Positions 43,711 to 52,997 are shown, numbered from the stretch's first letter. The stretch is 64,000 nt of DNA from an uncultured Muribaculaceae bacterium (GCA_910587235.1 CAJUKD010000002.1:98743-162742); one strand, 5' to 3'. Made by a program: numbers and translations. Notes: generated from the sequence alone by a model not told the origin.

Positions 43711-44136
43711 TCAGCGACTGACCCGCAGCAACCGACAGACCACTGGCGGCGCAAGAAAGAATGCGCCCCCGATTCCCAAACAGTCGGCGACGAAATCGCC
43801 GACTTCACCGCCGCGGGCGTCAGTCAGATATTCCTGCGCAATTTCGTCGACAAAACTGAAGAGCATCACGGCAAGGACTATACGGTACATTACTGCCGCT
43901 GTCAGCGAGCCTTCGGCTCGGTGCGCCCGCTTGTAGTCGAATACGGCAGCTCCGGTCAGGCCTCCCATCATTATGGCGTGTATAAGTTTATCGATATAGG
44001 GTATCACAGGCAGTTCTTCGGCTCCGGCCGGATGTTCGGCCAGAGTGGCATAGAGTATCAGCGCCACAGTGAGAGCCGTAGGCCACCAGCGTGCGGCCGC
44101 TTTCAGAATTTTATCAACAAGCGATTTCATCAACAT
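43711..44136 (-). CDS. VanZ-family small membrane protein
   Basis: A 141-residue membrane protein with about four hydrophobic helices. The pattern IPYIDKLIHAIMMGGLTGA, then MLFSFVDEIAQEYLTDARGGEVGDFVADCLGIGG, is the VanZ-like signature (a DE..Q motif followed by D..D in the next helix). VanZ relatives lower teicoplanin susceptibility, and other members are of unknown function. It starts 5 nt after the degenerate LytM gene (Met at 44136, or at 44130 with a shorter N-terminus). Confidence 0.8.
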   Translation of the reverse strand: MLMKSLVDKILKAAARWWPTALTVALILYATLAEHPAGAEELPVIPYIDKLIHAIMMGGLTGAAVFDYKRAHRAEGSLTAAVMYRIVLAVMLFSFVDEIAQEYLTDARGGEVGDFVADCLGIGGAFFLAPPVVCRLLRVSR

Positions 44137-44141
44137 TCCGT

Positions 44142-44978
44142 TCAGAAAGCTATATATTCGGCGGGATCAAGAGCAGTGCCGCCGTGCCACAGTTCAAACA
44201 GAAAAGCACGACCACCGGCAGCATGACCGATACGCTGTCCGGCCACCACTTTGTCGCCTCGGTCGACAAATACATCGTCAAGACCGGAATAGACAGTCAC
44301 AAAATCGTTGGGATGCTGCACAACCACACTACGTCCTACACCGCCGTCTGAAAAGCATACTCCGACCACCGTTCCGCGATAGACGGCAGTCGCGGCCGTC
44401 AGCTTCCCCGATCGGAAACGCGCTCCGGACTGCGAGCTTTCGGCCTCATAGGCCGTGCCTCCGACAGGAGCATTGAACAACATGCCTTCGGCGGCTATAG
44501 GGGCAAGAACGGAAAGATTGAAACGCTCTTCGTCCTCGTAGCGGCGCACAAACGCGCGCTCGGCCTCCGACGCATGTATCAGAGTATCGCCTGAGGCAAG
44601 CGGCTGCGACGACGGAACCGACACAGATGCAACAGCGGCAGAATCATGCGGCGAGAGTACGGCCATAATATTATTGATATAGGCATCGTTGGCCGCAACA
44701 ACGCTTTCAAGAGAGTCCAGACGCAGGGCGTCCTCAAGATAGCGGGCGCGCAAGTCGCCCTTCAGTGTGCCCGGAACCAGCTGCCTCAAGGGTGTGAAGA
44801 CAATCAGCACAACAATCAGTGCGGCAACAGCCGCAACAGTGGCGGCAGATGCCATGACAACCTTGGCGCGCGTCATGCGCACACTCCAGATGCGGTTGAA
44901 TGTATTTTCCTTTATGAAATCGAGGCGGTAGCGTCCCGGATTCCTATAGCCGGCGGAAGATGGGCGTTTTCGTTTCAT
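44142..44978 (-). CDS. Degenerate LytM/M23-like membrane-anchored protein
   Basis: A 278-residue protein with a short basic cytoplasmic N-terminus, one transmembrane helix (about 40-62), a helical region and a C-terminal M23-type fold: YRGTVVGVCFSDGGVGRSVVVQHPNDFVTVYSGL, then VDRGDKVVAGQRIGHAAGG. The metallopeptidase ligands are missing: the HxH segment reads FLFEL, the Y-x-H-L segment reads YSGL, and no upstream HxxxD is seen. Such inactive LytM factors (EnvC, NlpD) activate amidases rather than cutting wall themselves. The open frame extends far upstream, but Met 44978 (MKRKRPSSAGY) is the natural start. VanZ follows in the same operon. Confidence 0.8.
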   Translation of the reverse strand: MKRKRPSSAGYRNPGRYRLDFIKENTFNRIWSVRMTRAKVVMASAATVAAVAALIVVLIVFTPLRQLVPGTLKGDLRARYLEDALRLDSLESVVAANDAYINNIMAVLSPHDSAAVASVSVPSSQPLASGDTLIHASEAERAFVRRYEDEERFNLSVLAPIAAEGMLFNAPVGGTAYEAESSQSGARFRSGKLTAATAVYRGTVVGVCFSDGGVGRSVVVQHPNDFVTVYSGLDDVFVDRGDKVVAGQRIGHAAGGRAFLFELWHGGTALDPAEYIAF

Positions 44979-45090
44979 ATACAGGAACAAAGGTAGACAA
45001 TCCGCCCGAACCGACAAAATATAAACCAAGCCGCGGAACAAACAAAAAACTTTTCTTAACTTAAAACTGAACAAAGTAAAAAAGAGCGTT

Positions 45091-45105
45091 GTTTGATAAT
45101 CAAAC
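45091..45105. promoter_or_regulatory. Palindromic candidate operator
   Basis: GTTTGATAATCAAAC is a perfect 7-bp inverted repeat around one A, in the 253-nt gap between the divergent LytM-like and OmpA genes. Its size and symmetry suit a dimeric repressor or activator, but no regulator gene is nearby. Confidence 0.35.
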
Positions 45106-45231
45106 GACACCGGAATCGGCAAAGACTCCACAGCACACTCTCCACAGGCGGAGGCATCCGAAACACAGGACGTTTCAACTACAGAAGCGAAAAAAACAAA
45201 ATCAAAGTCTAACAAAAAAACTATCACTACA

Positions 45232-46446
45232 ATGAAATCGAATGTGCTTTTCACCTCAGCTGCGTGTCTGGCCGCTACTTTAGGAGCATTTGCCGCCCAC
45301 GCCCAGGACGAAGTCGTCGTAGAAGAAACGACATCAATCGTCACAGAAGTGCCTTGCAAGACACATTATTATTCTACCTCGGCCGACAACTGGTTCATCC
45401 AGATCGGAGCAGGCATAAATTCACCTTTCATGGAAAACCATCTGGCCAACGGCAAAGAAAAGCACCATATCACCGTGGGCTATAATTTTGCGTTCGGCAA
45501 ATGGATGTCGCCCTACGTCGGCTGGCGTCTGAGTTTCCTCGGCGGCCCTCTCCACTGGGACAACGACGGATTTGAAAAAGCAAAATATGTAAGCGGCAAT
45601 TTCGACATCATGTGGGATATGTTCAACAGCTTCCACGGAGTGAACAGCCGCCGTGTGTTCTCCATCGTGCCTTTCGTCGGCCTCGGCGGAACATTCACAT
45701 GGGACTACAAGCCTAACCACGGCAACATAATCGACAACGACGGCAGCCGGAAAGGTAATTCATGGACGCTTCCCGTATCGGCAGGTATACAGCTGCGTTT
45801 CCGTCTGTGCAAATATGTCGACTTCTTTGCCGAAGGCCGCGCACAGTTCCACGGCGATAACTTCAACAACTACGCCTACGGACGTCCCGTCGACATTAAT
45901 ATTTCGGCAATGGGCGGTTTCAGCTTCAATATCGGCGGCGCCGACTTCCGCAGTTACAACCCCTGCGACTACCTGAGCTACATCAACAACCTGAACAACC
46001 AGGTGAATGATCTCCGCGGCGCCCTTGCCACCACTGCCGCCGCTCTTGCCGTGGCCGAATCACAGCTCCCGTGCCCCGAAGTCACCGAAGTGGCAGCTGT
46101 AGTCGACGAAGGTCCTGAAATTCCTCTTATGGCAACCGTACGCTTCACCATCAACTCATCGCGCATCACCGAACAGGAAATAGTCAACGTCTATAACATA
46201 GCCGAATGGATGAAAGCCAATCCCGAACAGAACGTAGCCATCGCCGGATATGCCGACAAGAACACCGGAACGAGCAAATACAACATGGATCTGTCGAAGC
46301 GCCGCGCACAGGCCGTCTACGACGTACTGGTCAACAAATACGGCGTCAACCCCGATCGTCTTGCCATCCAGGCCGAAGGCAGCGACGTACAGCCCTACGA
46401 CGTCAACAACTGGAACCGCATCGTGATCTTCAACGTAGCCGAATAA
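45232..46446 (+). CDS. OmpA-family outer-membrane protein
   Basis: A 404-residue porin-like protein with a Sec signal ending AHAQ (residue 24). The N-terminal region to about 245 is beta-rich with alternating aromatic residues (NWFIQIGAGINSPF, YVGWRLSFLGG, FSIVPFVGLGGTF). A short coiled linker follows (INNLNNQVNDLRGALATTAAALAVAESQ), then the peptidoglycan-binding OmpA domain (about 290-404) with NMDLSKRRAQAVYDVLVNKYGV. It is probably a major, abundant surface protein of Bacteroidales. A strong bidirectional terminator lies downstream. Confidence 0.9.
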   Translation: MKSNVLFTSAACLAATLGAFAAHAQDEVVVEETTSIVTEVPCKTHYYSTSADNWFIQIGAGINSPFMENHLANGKEKHHITVGYNFAFGKWMSPYVGWRLSFLGGPLHWDNDGFEKAKYVSGNFDIMWDMFNSFHGVNSRRVFSIVPFVGLGGTFTWDYKPNHGNIIDNDGSRKGNSWTLPVSAGIQLRFRLCKYVDFFAEGRAQFHGDNFNNYAYGRPVDINISAMGGFSFNIGGADFRSYNPCDYLSYINNLNNQVNDLRGALATTAAALAVAESQLPCPEVTEVAAVVDEGPEIPLMATVRFTINSSRITEQEIVNVYNIAEWMKANPEQNVAIAGYADKNTGTSKYNMDLSKRRAQAVYDVLVNKYGVNPDRLAIQAEGSDVQPYDVNNWNRIVIFNVAE

Positions 46447-46483
46447 GATACAAATCTTGGTCCGACGACCTGAAAACACGCGA

Positions 46484-46517
46484 AAGAGAGCCTGTGCCGG
46501 TTGGCACAGGCTCTCTT
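46484..46517. terminator. Bidirectional terminator between ompA-like and DUF4923 genes
   Basis: A perfect 15-bp stem (AAGAGAGCCTGTGCC at 46484-46498 and its complement at 46503-46517) with loop GGTT, between convergent genes. TGTATTTAT follows on the plus side. Confidence 0.85.
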
Positions 46518-46540
46518 GTATTTATCTTATTTCAGACCGA

Positions 46541-47329
46541 TTATTTCTTTCCGGCCTTTCCGAGGCGTTCGAGTATAGAAGAGGCTCGGTCGGAACTGCT
46601 CTCACCGCTGCCCGAAGCATTATCCGTTTCGGCTGCGGCCGGCGATGTAGCGGAACCTTTGGCAGTCTGTTTGAGCTTGAAGCCCATGTATATGCCGTCG
46701 TAGGATGAAAGAAGTTGCGAAAGAGTGGAAAGAGTAGACACTTTGGCAACGGAAGCTACCTTGTCGAGTATGGCTATAAGGCGCTGGGCATCGAATGTGA
46801 GGTTCAGCGTGTTCATCGACTTGGTGGCGCTCGCCTTTACCGTTCCGAGTTTCACTTTGCCGAAAGCGCTGAATGTGAATTCAAGCATGCCTTCGTCATC
46901 CTTCTCTATTGTTCCTTTGAGGGATGCGAAGCGTACTTTCATCGTGAATGTATGGTCAGACTCGACAGTCAGCTCCATCTGGTCAAGGCCGAATTTCTCA
47001 TAGTAAGGTTCCAGCTTCGACTCTACTACCCCGGCAGCTCCGGCACCGCCTATTTTCTTGAGAGCGTCATCGCTCTGAAAAGTAACGGCGGGAGATGTGT
47101 AGGCCCATGTGCCTACAAGGTCGTCGACCGTGAAATTTTTGTTGGCAGTCACGTTCTGCACAAAACCGCCTATAGCATCAAGGATGCCGTTGCCGCTTTT
47201 TCCTTCAGCCGACTCAGTGTTCTCTTCACTATCGGAAGTCTTACCGCCGATAAGATCTTTGAGATCGAACGCACATACGGTACCCGAGGCCATTACGGAC
47301 AGAACAAGCGGAAGAATGATTTTTTTCAT
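46541..47329 (-). CDS. DUF4923-family secreted protein
   Basis: A 262-residue exported protein (signal MKKIILPLVLSVMASGTVCA). The core VDDLVGTWAYTSPAVTFQSDDALKK and LEPYYEKFGLDQMELTVESDHTF is the DUF4923 pattern, a lipocalin-like small family restricted largely to Bacteroidales with no known function. The C-terminal 40 residues are Ser/Ala/Glu-rich and probably disordered. It lies 19 nt downstream of the sugar-nucleotide dehydratase gene and may be cotranscribed with it. Confidence 0.85.
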   Translation of the reverse strand: MKKIILPLVLSVMASGTVCAFDLKDLIGGKTSDSEENTESAEGKSGNGILDAIGGFVQNVTANKNFTVDDLVGTWAYTSPAVTFQSDDALKKIGGAGAAGVVESKLEPYYEKFGLDQMELTVESDHTFTMKVRFASLKGTIEKDDEGMLEFTFSAFGKVKLGTVKASATKSMNTLNLTFDAQRLIAILDKVASVAKVSTLSTLSQLLSSYDGIYMGFKLKQTAKGSATSPAAAETDNASGSGESSSDRASSILERLGKAGKK

Positions 47330-47348
47330 TATATGTTTTATTCTTTAT

Positions 47349-49367
47349 TTATTTTACGTCTGCATTTATTTCTGTCATGCAGTCTTTTTTGGCTTCGTGA
47401 GCCACTTCTTTGTCGACTTCCTGCCAGATTGAGTTGTTTGAAACATATTCCGGAACGATACGCTTCATTTCTGCGACAATATCGTGGCTCGGACTACCGT
47501 TATGGACCAGCGTGGAAAGATTTTCAAGATGCCCGCACACCTCGTTATAGTCGTACTGGCGCACTTTCGCTATCATTATCTTCTTATGATGCGTCGCAAT
47601 CGTATGTTCTTTCTCGTTGAGCAATTCCTCATAAAGTTTCTCACCCGGACGCAGACCCGTTTCTATGATCTTTATGTCCTCCTGAGGCTTAAGACCAGAA
47701 AGTGAAATCATGCGAACAGCAAGATCCCAGATTTTGACCGGACGTCCCATGTCGAACACAAAAATCTCACCGCCGTTGCCCATACAGCCGGCCTCGAGAA
47801 CAAGCGAACAGGCTTCGGGAATAGTCATGAAATAACGGATTATGTCGCGATGTGTTATAGTGACAGGGCCGCCCTGCTCTATCTGCTTGCGGAACAAGGG
47901 AATCACAGAACCGTTAGAGCCGAGGACATTGCCGAAACGGGTGGTTATGAAACGCGTCGAAGGACGGTCGGTGGTACGGCGCATGTGATAGAACAGCGAC
48001 TGCACATAGATTTCCGCTATACGCTTCGATGCTCCCATCACATTGGTTGGATTGACAGCCTTGTCGGTGGACACCATGACGAATTTCTCAACGCCGTACT
48101 TCACCGAAAGATCGGCCATATTCTTGGTGCCCAACACGTTTGTCAGTATAGCCTCCGGCGGGTTACGTTCCATCATTGGAACGTGTTTATATGCTGCCGC
48201 ATGGAACACGTAGCGCGGATGGTATTTCTGAAAGCAGTGTTCCATTCGTTCCAGATTGGACACGTCGCCTATGAACAGGTGAATCTTAAGGTCGGGGAAA
48301 GCGGCTTCCATCTCAAGCTGCATGTCGTGCATAGGCGTTTCAGCCTGGTCAAGGAGCACGATATCATGTGCGCCCATACGGGCAACCTGTCGGACTATTT
48401 CACTGCCTATCGAGCCGGCGGCACCTGTAATCATCACAGTCTGGTTTTTGATCACCTGGCTTATGACAGGATTTTCGGTCTTGATGGGTTCACGCTCAAG
48501 CAAGTCTTCGATATTTATGTCGCGCACATGGGTCGACAGCGCGGGCATTGTCTTGCTGTTGAGGTCGAATTCCTCAACCTGATTGAGCATAAGCAGATGT
48601 ATGCCGTTTGCAAGGAATACATCGGCTGTGCCGCTTCGCATCAGATCGATCTGGGTGGACAGGAATAGCAGTGTGTCACATTTGTAGTAATGGAATACTT
48701 TCTTTACTTCTTCGGCCTTGAACGGAACGATAGGAATACCGTTGACAGTGGTATCCATCTTCTTTGACGACAGGCTCAGCAACGCGACAGGATCGAAACG
48801 GCCTTCAAACTCGCTCTTCAGCGCCGAAGCCAGAAAGAAGCTGTTGATGGCCGAACCGAGTACAATCACACGGCGTTTGCGCTGTGCCACTCCGGCCACC
48901 GACATATAGATGAACTTGATGGCAAGACGTATCATAAGCATCAGAGAGAACGACAGCACCGCCACCACAAAAACATTCCATATATTATAATAGTACTCGC
49001 CTAATGTCAGATAGCTTGTCAATGATATCAAAGACAGGGTGAGCGAAGCGCATACAGAAAGGAGTACCAGACGATAGGTATCCTCGATAACCGAAAGGCG
49101 GATGATATACTTATACGGACGGACAAGCAAGGCTATCAGAACATATACCAATATCAATGTGGATATCCTGAACCAGGGAGAAAAAAAGAATGAATCCGGA
49201 AATGCGGAAAATCCGGAACCTATCGGACTGAACGAATAAGTGAGCAGGCAACTGAGTATGACGACCATTATATCTGTCGCAAACACCAGCCATTTCGGTG
49301 AAGGCGCAGCAAGAAATGTCTGCATCAGCTTTGAATCCGCCAATGCTTTAATCAGCTTTTTCTTCAT
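47349..49367 (-). CDS. Membrane UDP-sugar 4,6-dehydratase (CapD/WbpM/PglF family)
   Basis: A 672-residue polysaccharide biosynthesis protein. The N-terminal region (about 20-150) has four hydrophobic helices, followed by a CoA-binding-like domain (RRVIVLGSAINSFFLASALKSE) and the SDR catalytic domain starting at MITGAAGSIGSEIVRQVA. The family motifs FHAAAYKHVPMMERNP and VSTDKAVNPTNVMGASKR are present; the SxxK-type M/K site replaces the usual Tyr, as in WbpM and PglF. The likely product is a UDP-4-keto-6-deoxy-HexNAc for capsule or glycoprotein glycans. No other capsule genes flank it. Confidence 0.9.
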   Translation of the reverse strand: MKKKLIKALADSKLMQTFLAAPSPKWLVFATDIMVVILSCLLTYSFSPIGSGFSAFPDSFFFSPWFRISTLILVYVLIALLVRPYKYIIRLSVIEDTYRLVLLSVCASLTLSLISLTSYLTLGEYYYNIWNVFVVAVLSFSLMLMIRLAIKFIYMSVAGVAQRKRRVIVLGSAINSFFLASALKSEFEGRFDPVALLSLSSKKMDTTVNGIPIVPFKAEEVKKVFHYYKCDTLLFLSTQIDLMRSGTADVFLANGIHLLMLNQVEEFDLNSKTMPALSTHVRDINIEDLLEREPIKTENPVISQVIKNQTVMITGAAGSIGSEIVRQVARMGAHDIVLLDQAETPMHDMQLEMEAAFPDLKIHLFIGDVSNLERMEHCFQKYHPRYVFHAAAYKHVPMMERNPPEAILTNVLGTKNMADLSVKYGVEKFVMVSTDKAVNPTNVMGASKRIAEIYVQSLFYHMRRTTDRPSTRFITTRFGNVLGSNGSVIPLFRKQIEQGGPVTITHRDIIRYFMTIPEACSLVLEAGCMGNGGEIFVFDMGRPVKIWDLAVRMISLSGLKPQEDIKIIETGLRPGEKLYEELLNEKEHTIATHHKKIMIAKVRQYDYNEVCGHLENLSTLVHNGSPSHDIVAEMKRIVPEYVSNNSIWQEVDKEVAHEAKKDCMTEINADVK

Positions 49368-49768
49368 TATCTTTCAATTTGCAATAATTAGCATTTTAAG
49401 AAAAATATCACTCTATGTAAAGGTATAAAAATAAGATCGGTCTTAACTATAAATAAGATTATCCCATTTTTTCCATGCTACGATACAGAGTACAATACAA
49501 GTCAATTAAGTATTTACGCCAATGGAATAACGAATGCAAAATTAGCCATTATTTTTCAGAAAAAGTATTATTTTATATCATTATTAATCTAAAAACACAT
49601 AAACAACTATACAACAGACATATACATTGCAAAGACATAATCTTCGGCGCCAAGCTCACACTGTTTCGGATATTTTTATGTAACTTTACAGCCGTTTTGA
49701 AAGCTCTGGGGTATGCCGGCTCCGGCCTGTCGCACCCCTGTGCTTGTCAATAAACCGACTTGCTGTCA
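49368..49768. other. AT-rich intergenic region with divergent promoter-like boxes
   Basis: This 400-nt gap separates the divergent dehydratase and OMP operon. A -7-like TACCTTTA on the minus strand (49425-49418) could serve the dehydratase, and TAACTTTA on the plus strand (49681-49688) the OMP operon; neither has a clear -33 partner. The open frame at 49475-49753 has no protein-like features and low-complexity AT-rich codons, so I do not call it. Confidence 0.5.
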
Positions 49769-50521
49769 ATGAATTTTAAAATACGCATATATCTGCTGTC
49801 GATACTGCTTGCCGCCATGTTCATGCCGGCAGCCACTCCCGCTTCGGCCCAGGAAGTGTTCAAGCGAAAAATCGAACAGATTGCTTTTGTTCCAAAAGGC
49901 CAATGGATAACAGGCGTAAGCGTCAATTACTCGCAATCGACACAGGACGCCTACCAGTTTCTTATTCTGGAAAACCTGAATGGTGACACCTACACATTCA
50001 AGGTAAGCCCGATGCTGATGTTCGCTTTCAAGGATAACCTTGCCGCCGGCGCCCGCTTCGCATATTCGCGCCAGCGTACACAGCTCAACTCCGCCGATTT
50101 CGTGCTCGGCGCCGACACATCCTACGGAATAGAGAATCTCTACAGCATCAGCCACAACTTTTACGGCACCGCCGCTTTCCGCTCCTATATGAGCCTTGGC
50201 AAGAACACCCGTTTCGGCCTGTTCAACGAAGTACAGCTGCAGCTCGGCGGTGGACAATCCAAACTCTGCAACGGTAGCGGAGAAAGCTTTTCGGGCACTT
50301 ACGAAACGAATTTCTCGCTGAACGTCGGTCTGGCTCCCGGCGTATGCGTATTCCTGAACAACTACTCGGCTCTGGAAGTGAACGTCGGGGTACTCGGGTT
50401 CGAATACCGCAAGACCAACTCCCTTACCGATCAGATCTATGAGGCTCACCGCGATACCAAAAGCGCCAACTTCCGCGTGAATCTCTTTTCAATCACATTC
50501 GGAATGGTATTCTATATTTAA
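49769..50521 (+). CDS. Outer-membrane beta-barrel protein, first of a paralogous pair
   Basis: A 250-residue exported protein (signal MNFKIRIYLLSILLAAMFMPAATPASAQ). The mature part is beta-rich: GQWITGVSVNYSQSTQ, FKVSPMLMFAFKDNLAAGARFAYSR, FSLNVGLAPGVCVFLNNYSALEVNVGVLGFEYRK, ending FSITFGMVFYI. The alternation and the terminal aromatic residue suit a small barrel. It shares the sequence skeleton of the next gene (SLNVGLAPGVCVF vs SLNFSPGVCVF, and ...FGMVFYI vs ...FGLMVVI). A TTG codon at 49760 could start translation, but ATG 49769 begins the signal. The product is not a named family to me. Confidence 0.65.
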   Translation: MNFKIRIYLLSILLAAMFMPAATPASAQEVFKRKIEQIAFVPKGQWITGVSVNYSQSTQDAYQFLILENLNGDTYTFKVSPMLMFAFKDNLAAGARFAYSRQRTQLNSADFVLGADTSYGIENLYSISHNFYGTAAFRSYMSLGKNTRFGLFNEVQLQLGGGQSKLCNGSGESFSGTYETNFSLNVGLAPGVCVFLNNYSALEVNVGVLGFEYRKTNSLTDQIYEAHRDTKSANFRVNLFSITFGMVFYI

Positions 50522-50526
50522 GGACT

Positions 50527-51372
50527 ATGCAGAAGAAAATCGTCATCATGCTTGTGTTGCTGGCCTTGTCGATCACGACATCGTCCGTACAGGCGCAGGA
50601 CATAGTCCGCAAAAGCGAGCGCCCATGGCCTGCCGACAGTATCGAGCGGGTAATCGTAGGCAAGGACACCGTAAGCATAATAATTCCGGAATATAACTTC
50701 GGCCGCTTTGACCGCGGACTCTACAACTATCTTTTCATCCCCAAAGGGAAATGGGGCTTCGGCCTGACGGCATCATACGGCGAACTGAACACCGAGGATG
50801 TCGGCATCCTCTCGCTCATCAAGGATATCGACGTCAAGGGCAAGATGTACTCAGTCAAGCCTTACCTGTCCTACTTCATACGCAGCAACCAGAGCGTGGG
50901 CCTGCGCTTCAACTACAGCCGCGGCACAGCCGACCTCAACAATCTCGCGCTCGACTTCGACGAAGATCTGTCCTTTGCCATCCACGACATAAGCTACTAC
51001 ACACAAAGTTTCGCCGTGGCGGCTTTCTACCGCAACTACGTCGGAATAGGCAACAGCGGACGTTTCGCCATATTCAATGAAATCGACCTGAGTTTCGGCA
51101 GCGGCTCGTCGCGCTTCAAGCGGTTGTACAACGACAAGCCGCGCGACACCCGCACCTACATCACAGAAGCCTCGCTCAATTTCAGCCCCGGCGTGTGCGT
51201 GTTCATGCAGGACAATGTAGCATTCTCGGTTTCGTTCGGCGTGTTCGGCCTGAAATTGCGGAACGAGCACCAGCTTACCGACGGCGTCGACGAAGGCAAG
51301 CGCTTCACCAGCGGAGCAAATTTCCGTTTCAATATATTCAACATCAGTTTCGGCCTTATGGTCGTGATCTAA
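50527..51372 (+). CDS. Outer-membrane beta-barrel protein, second of the pair
   Basis: A 281-residue exported protein (signal MQKKIVIMLVLLALSITTSSVQAQ) starting 5 nt after the first paralogue. Residues 25-65 form an extra N-terminal segment (DIVRKSERPWPADSIERVIVGKDTV), then a barrel-like region begins with YLFIPKGKWGFGLTASYGELN, matching FVPKGQWITGVSVNYSQS in the paralogue. The sequence continues to FNIFNISFGLMVVI. The two barrels and the PCMD lipoprotein downstream look like one surface complex. Confidence 0.65.
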   Translation: MQKKIVIMLVLLALSITTSSVQAQDIVRKSERPWPADSIERVIVGKDTVSIIIPEYNFGRFDRGLYNYLFIPKGKWGFGLTASYGELNTEDVGILSLIKDIDVKGKMYSVKPYLSYFIRSNQSVGLRFNYSRGTADLNNLALDFDEDLSFAIHDISYYTQSFAVAAFYRNYVGIGNSGRFAIFNEIDLSFGSGSSRFKRLYNDKPRDTRTYITEASLNFSPGVCVFMQDNVAFSVSFGVFGLKLRNEHQLTDGVDEGKRFTSGANFRFNIFNISFGLMVVI

Positions 51373-51386
51373 ACCCGCAGACGACA

Positions 51387-52997
51387 ATGACTCAAGGCAT
51401 AATGAACGCAGCCATATCGGTACGCAGCGGATTCGTGGCCATAACGGCCGTGGCATTGGCAGCCGTGGGACTATTTTTGCCGGGCTGCATAAAGAATGAT
51501 ATACCCTACCCTAGCATACAGGCCAACATACGCACTTTCAATGCCGAAGGCCAGAGCCAGGGAAGCGTGATAGACTCGACGGCACGCACAGTCACCGTGA
51601 CATTTCCCGAAAATGTGAACATTTACTCCGTCGACGTCACAGGCTATACGCTCACTCCCGGCGCCGAGCTGCTCGACGACCCCTTCGGCGCTCCGGTCGA
51701 CCTGTCGGTGCCTCTGCCCGTTATCGTACGTCTTTATCAGGACTATAACTGGCTGATACGGGCACAGCAGACAGTGGAGCGATATTTCGATATAGAAGGC
51801 CAGGTCGGTGCCACCGTAATCGACGCTGCGGCACGACGTGTCGTTGTCGACGTGCCGGAAAGCATGTCGCTGTCATCGCTGCATGTCGCCCGTGCCAAAC
51901 TCGGGCCGACAGGCTCGGTCATGACTCCCGACCTGTCGGATGGTGGTATAATTGATGCCACGAACCCTCTGCGACTTGTAGTCGAAGCATGGGGACACCG
52001 CCAGTCATGGACAATCTACGTGCGTCAGGTAACGGCAAAAGTCACCCTCAGCCACGTCGAACCGTGGACATGCGTGGCATGGCTCAGCGCTCAGGCTGAA
52101 GCAGGGCGCGACAACGGCTTCGAATACCGGCTCAAAGGCGACAGCGAATGGACCCGCCTCCCCGAATCGGAAATAACAAGCAACGGCGGCAGCTTCACCG
52201 GCCGTATCATACATCTCGACCCCACTACCACATACGAGGCCCGCGCCTACTCCGGCGAAGACCTGAGCGAAACGGTCGAATTCACAACCGAAGAAGCCAT
52301 ACAGCCACCGAACATGGACTTCGACAGCTGGTGGCTCGACGGCAAAGTCTGGAACCCTTGGGCCGAGGACGGCATCCCATACTGGGACACCGGCAACAAG
52401 GGAGCCACAACCCTCGGCACATCCAATACTTTCCCGACCGATGAAACCGTCAGCGGCAGCGGATGGGCCGGACGCCTCGAAACACGTTTCGTCGGCATAG
52501 GCACGGTCGGTAAAATCGCGGCAGGAAATATTTTCACAGGCCGCTACGTGCGCACCGACGGCACCAACGGCATCCTTGCATTCGGCCGCGAGTTCGACAA
52601 ACGCCCCACCCGCATGCGCGGCTATCTGAAATATACAGATGTGGCTATCAGCCATGTAAGCGCCGAAATGTCGCACCTTATGGGAGAACCCGACACCTGC
52701 ATTGTCTACGCTGCGCTTATCGATACACCGGAGCCGTTCGAGATACGCACCAATCCCCGCAACCGCCAGCTTTTCGATCCGAACGGCGACTATGTGGTGG
52801 CATACGGAAAAGTGCAGTTCGGAGAGAGTGTATCGGAATACACACCTTTCGAGTTCACCCTCGACTACCGCTCGACGACACGACGCCCGACATATATCAT
52901 CATAACTGCTTCCGCCAGCAAATATGGCGACTATTTCACCGGCGGCAACGGCTCGGTCCTCCTGATCGACGACTTCGAGCTACTGTATGATTATTAA
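51387..52997 (+). CDS. PCMD-domain lipoprotein
   Basis: A 536-residue surface lipoprotein: the lipobox LFLPGC places the lipidated Cys at residue 34 (or 29 if ATG 51402 is used). Two Ig-like segments (about 45-130 and 135-225) repeat the pattern VIDSTARTVTVTFPENVNIYSV / VIDAAARRVVVDVPESMSLSSL, followed by an Fn3-like stretch. The C-terminal half from NMDFDSWWLDGKVWNPWAEDG to VLLIDDFELLYDY matches the putative carbohydrate-metabolism (PCMD) domain, which has a jelly-roll fold and is found on Bacteroidetes surface proteins. It closes the three-gene operon starting at 49769. Confidence 0.8.
   Translation: MTQGIMNAAISVRSGFVAITAVALAAVGLFLPGCIKNDIPYPSIQANIRTFNAEGQSQGSVIDSTARTVTVTFPENVNIYSVDVTGYTLTPGAELLDDPFGAPVDLSVPLPVIVRLYQDYNWLIRAQQTVERYFDIEGQVGATVIDAAARRVVVDVPESMSLSSLHVARAKLGPTGSVMTPDLSDGGIIDATNPLRLVVEAWGHRQSWTIYVRQVTAKVTLSHVEPWTCVAWLSAQAEAGRDNGFEYRLKGDSEWTRLPESEITSNGGSFTGRIIHLDPTTTYEARAYSGEDLSETVEFTTEEAIQPPNMDFDSWWLDGKVWNPWAEDGIPYWDTGNKGATTLGTSNTFPTDETVSGSGWAGRLETRFVGIGTVGKIAAGNIFTGRYVRTDGTNGILAFGREFDKRPTRMRGYLKYTDVAISHVSAEMSHLMGEPDTCIVYAALIDTPEPFEIRTNPRNRQLFDPNGDYVVAYGKVQFGESVSEYTPFEFTLDYRSTTRRPTYIIITASASKYGDYFTGGNGSVLLIDDFELLYDY

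Noticed and set aside
49475..49753. 92-codon frame in the AT-rich gap before the OMP operon
   Set aside because: No homology pattern, atypical composition, and a promoter-like box lies inside it.
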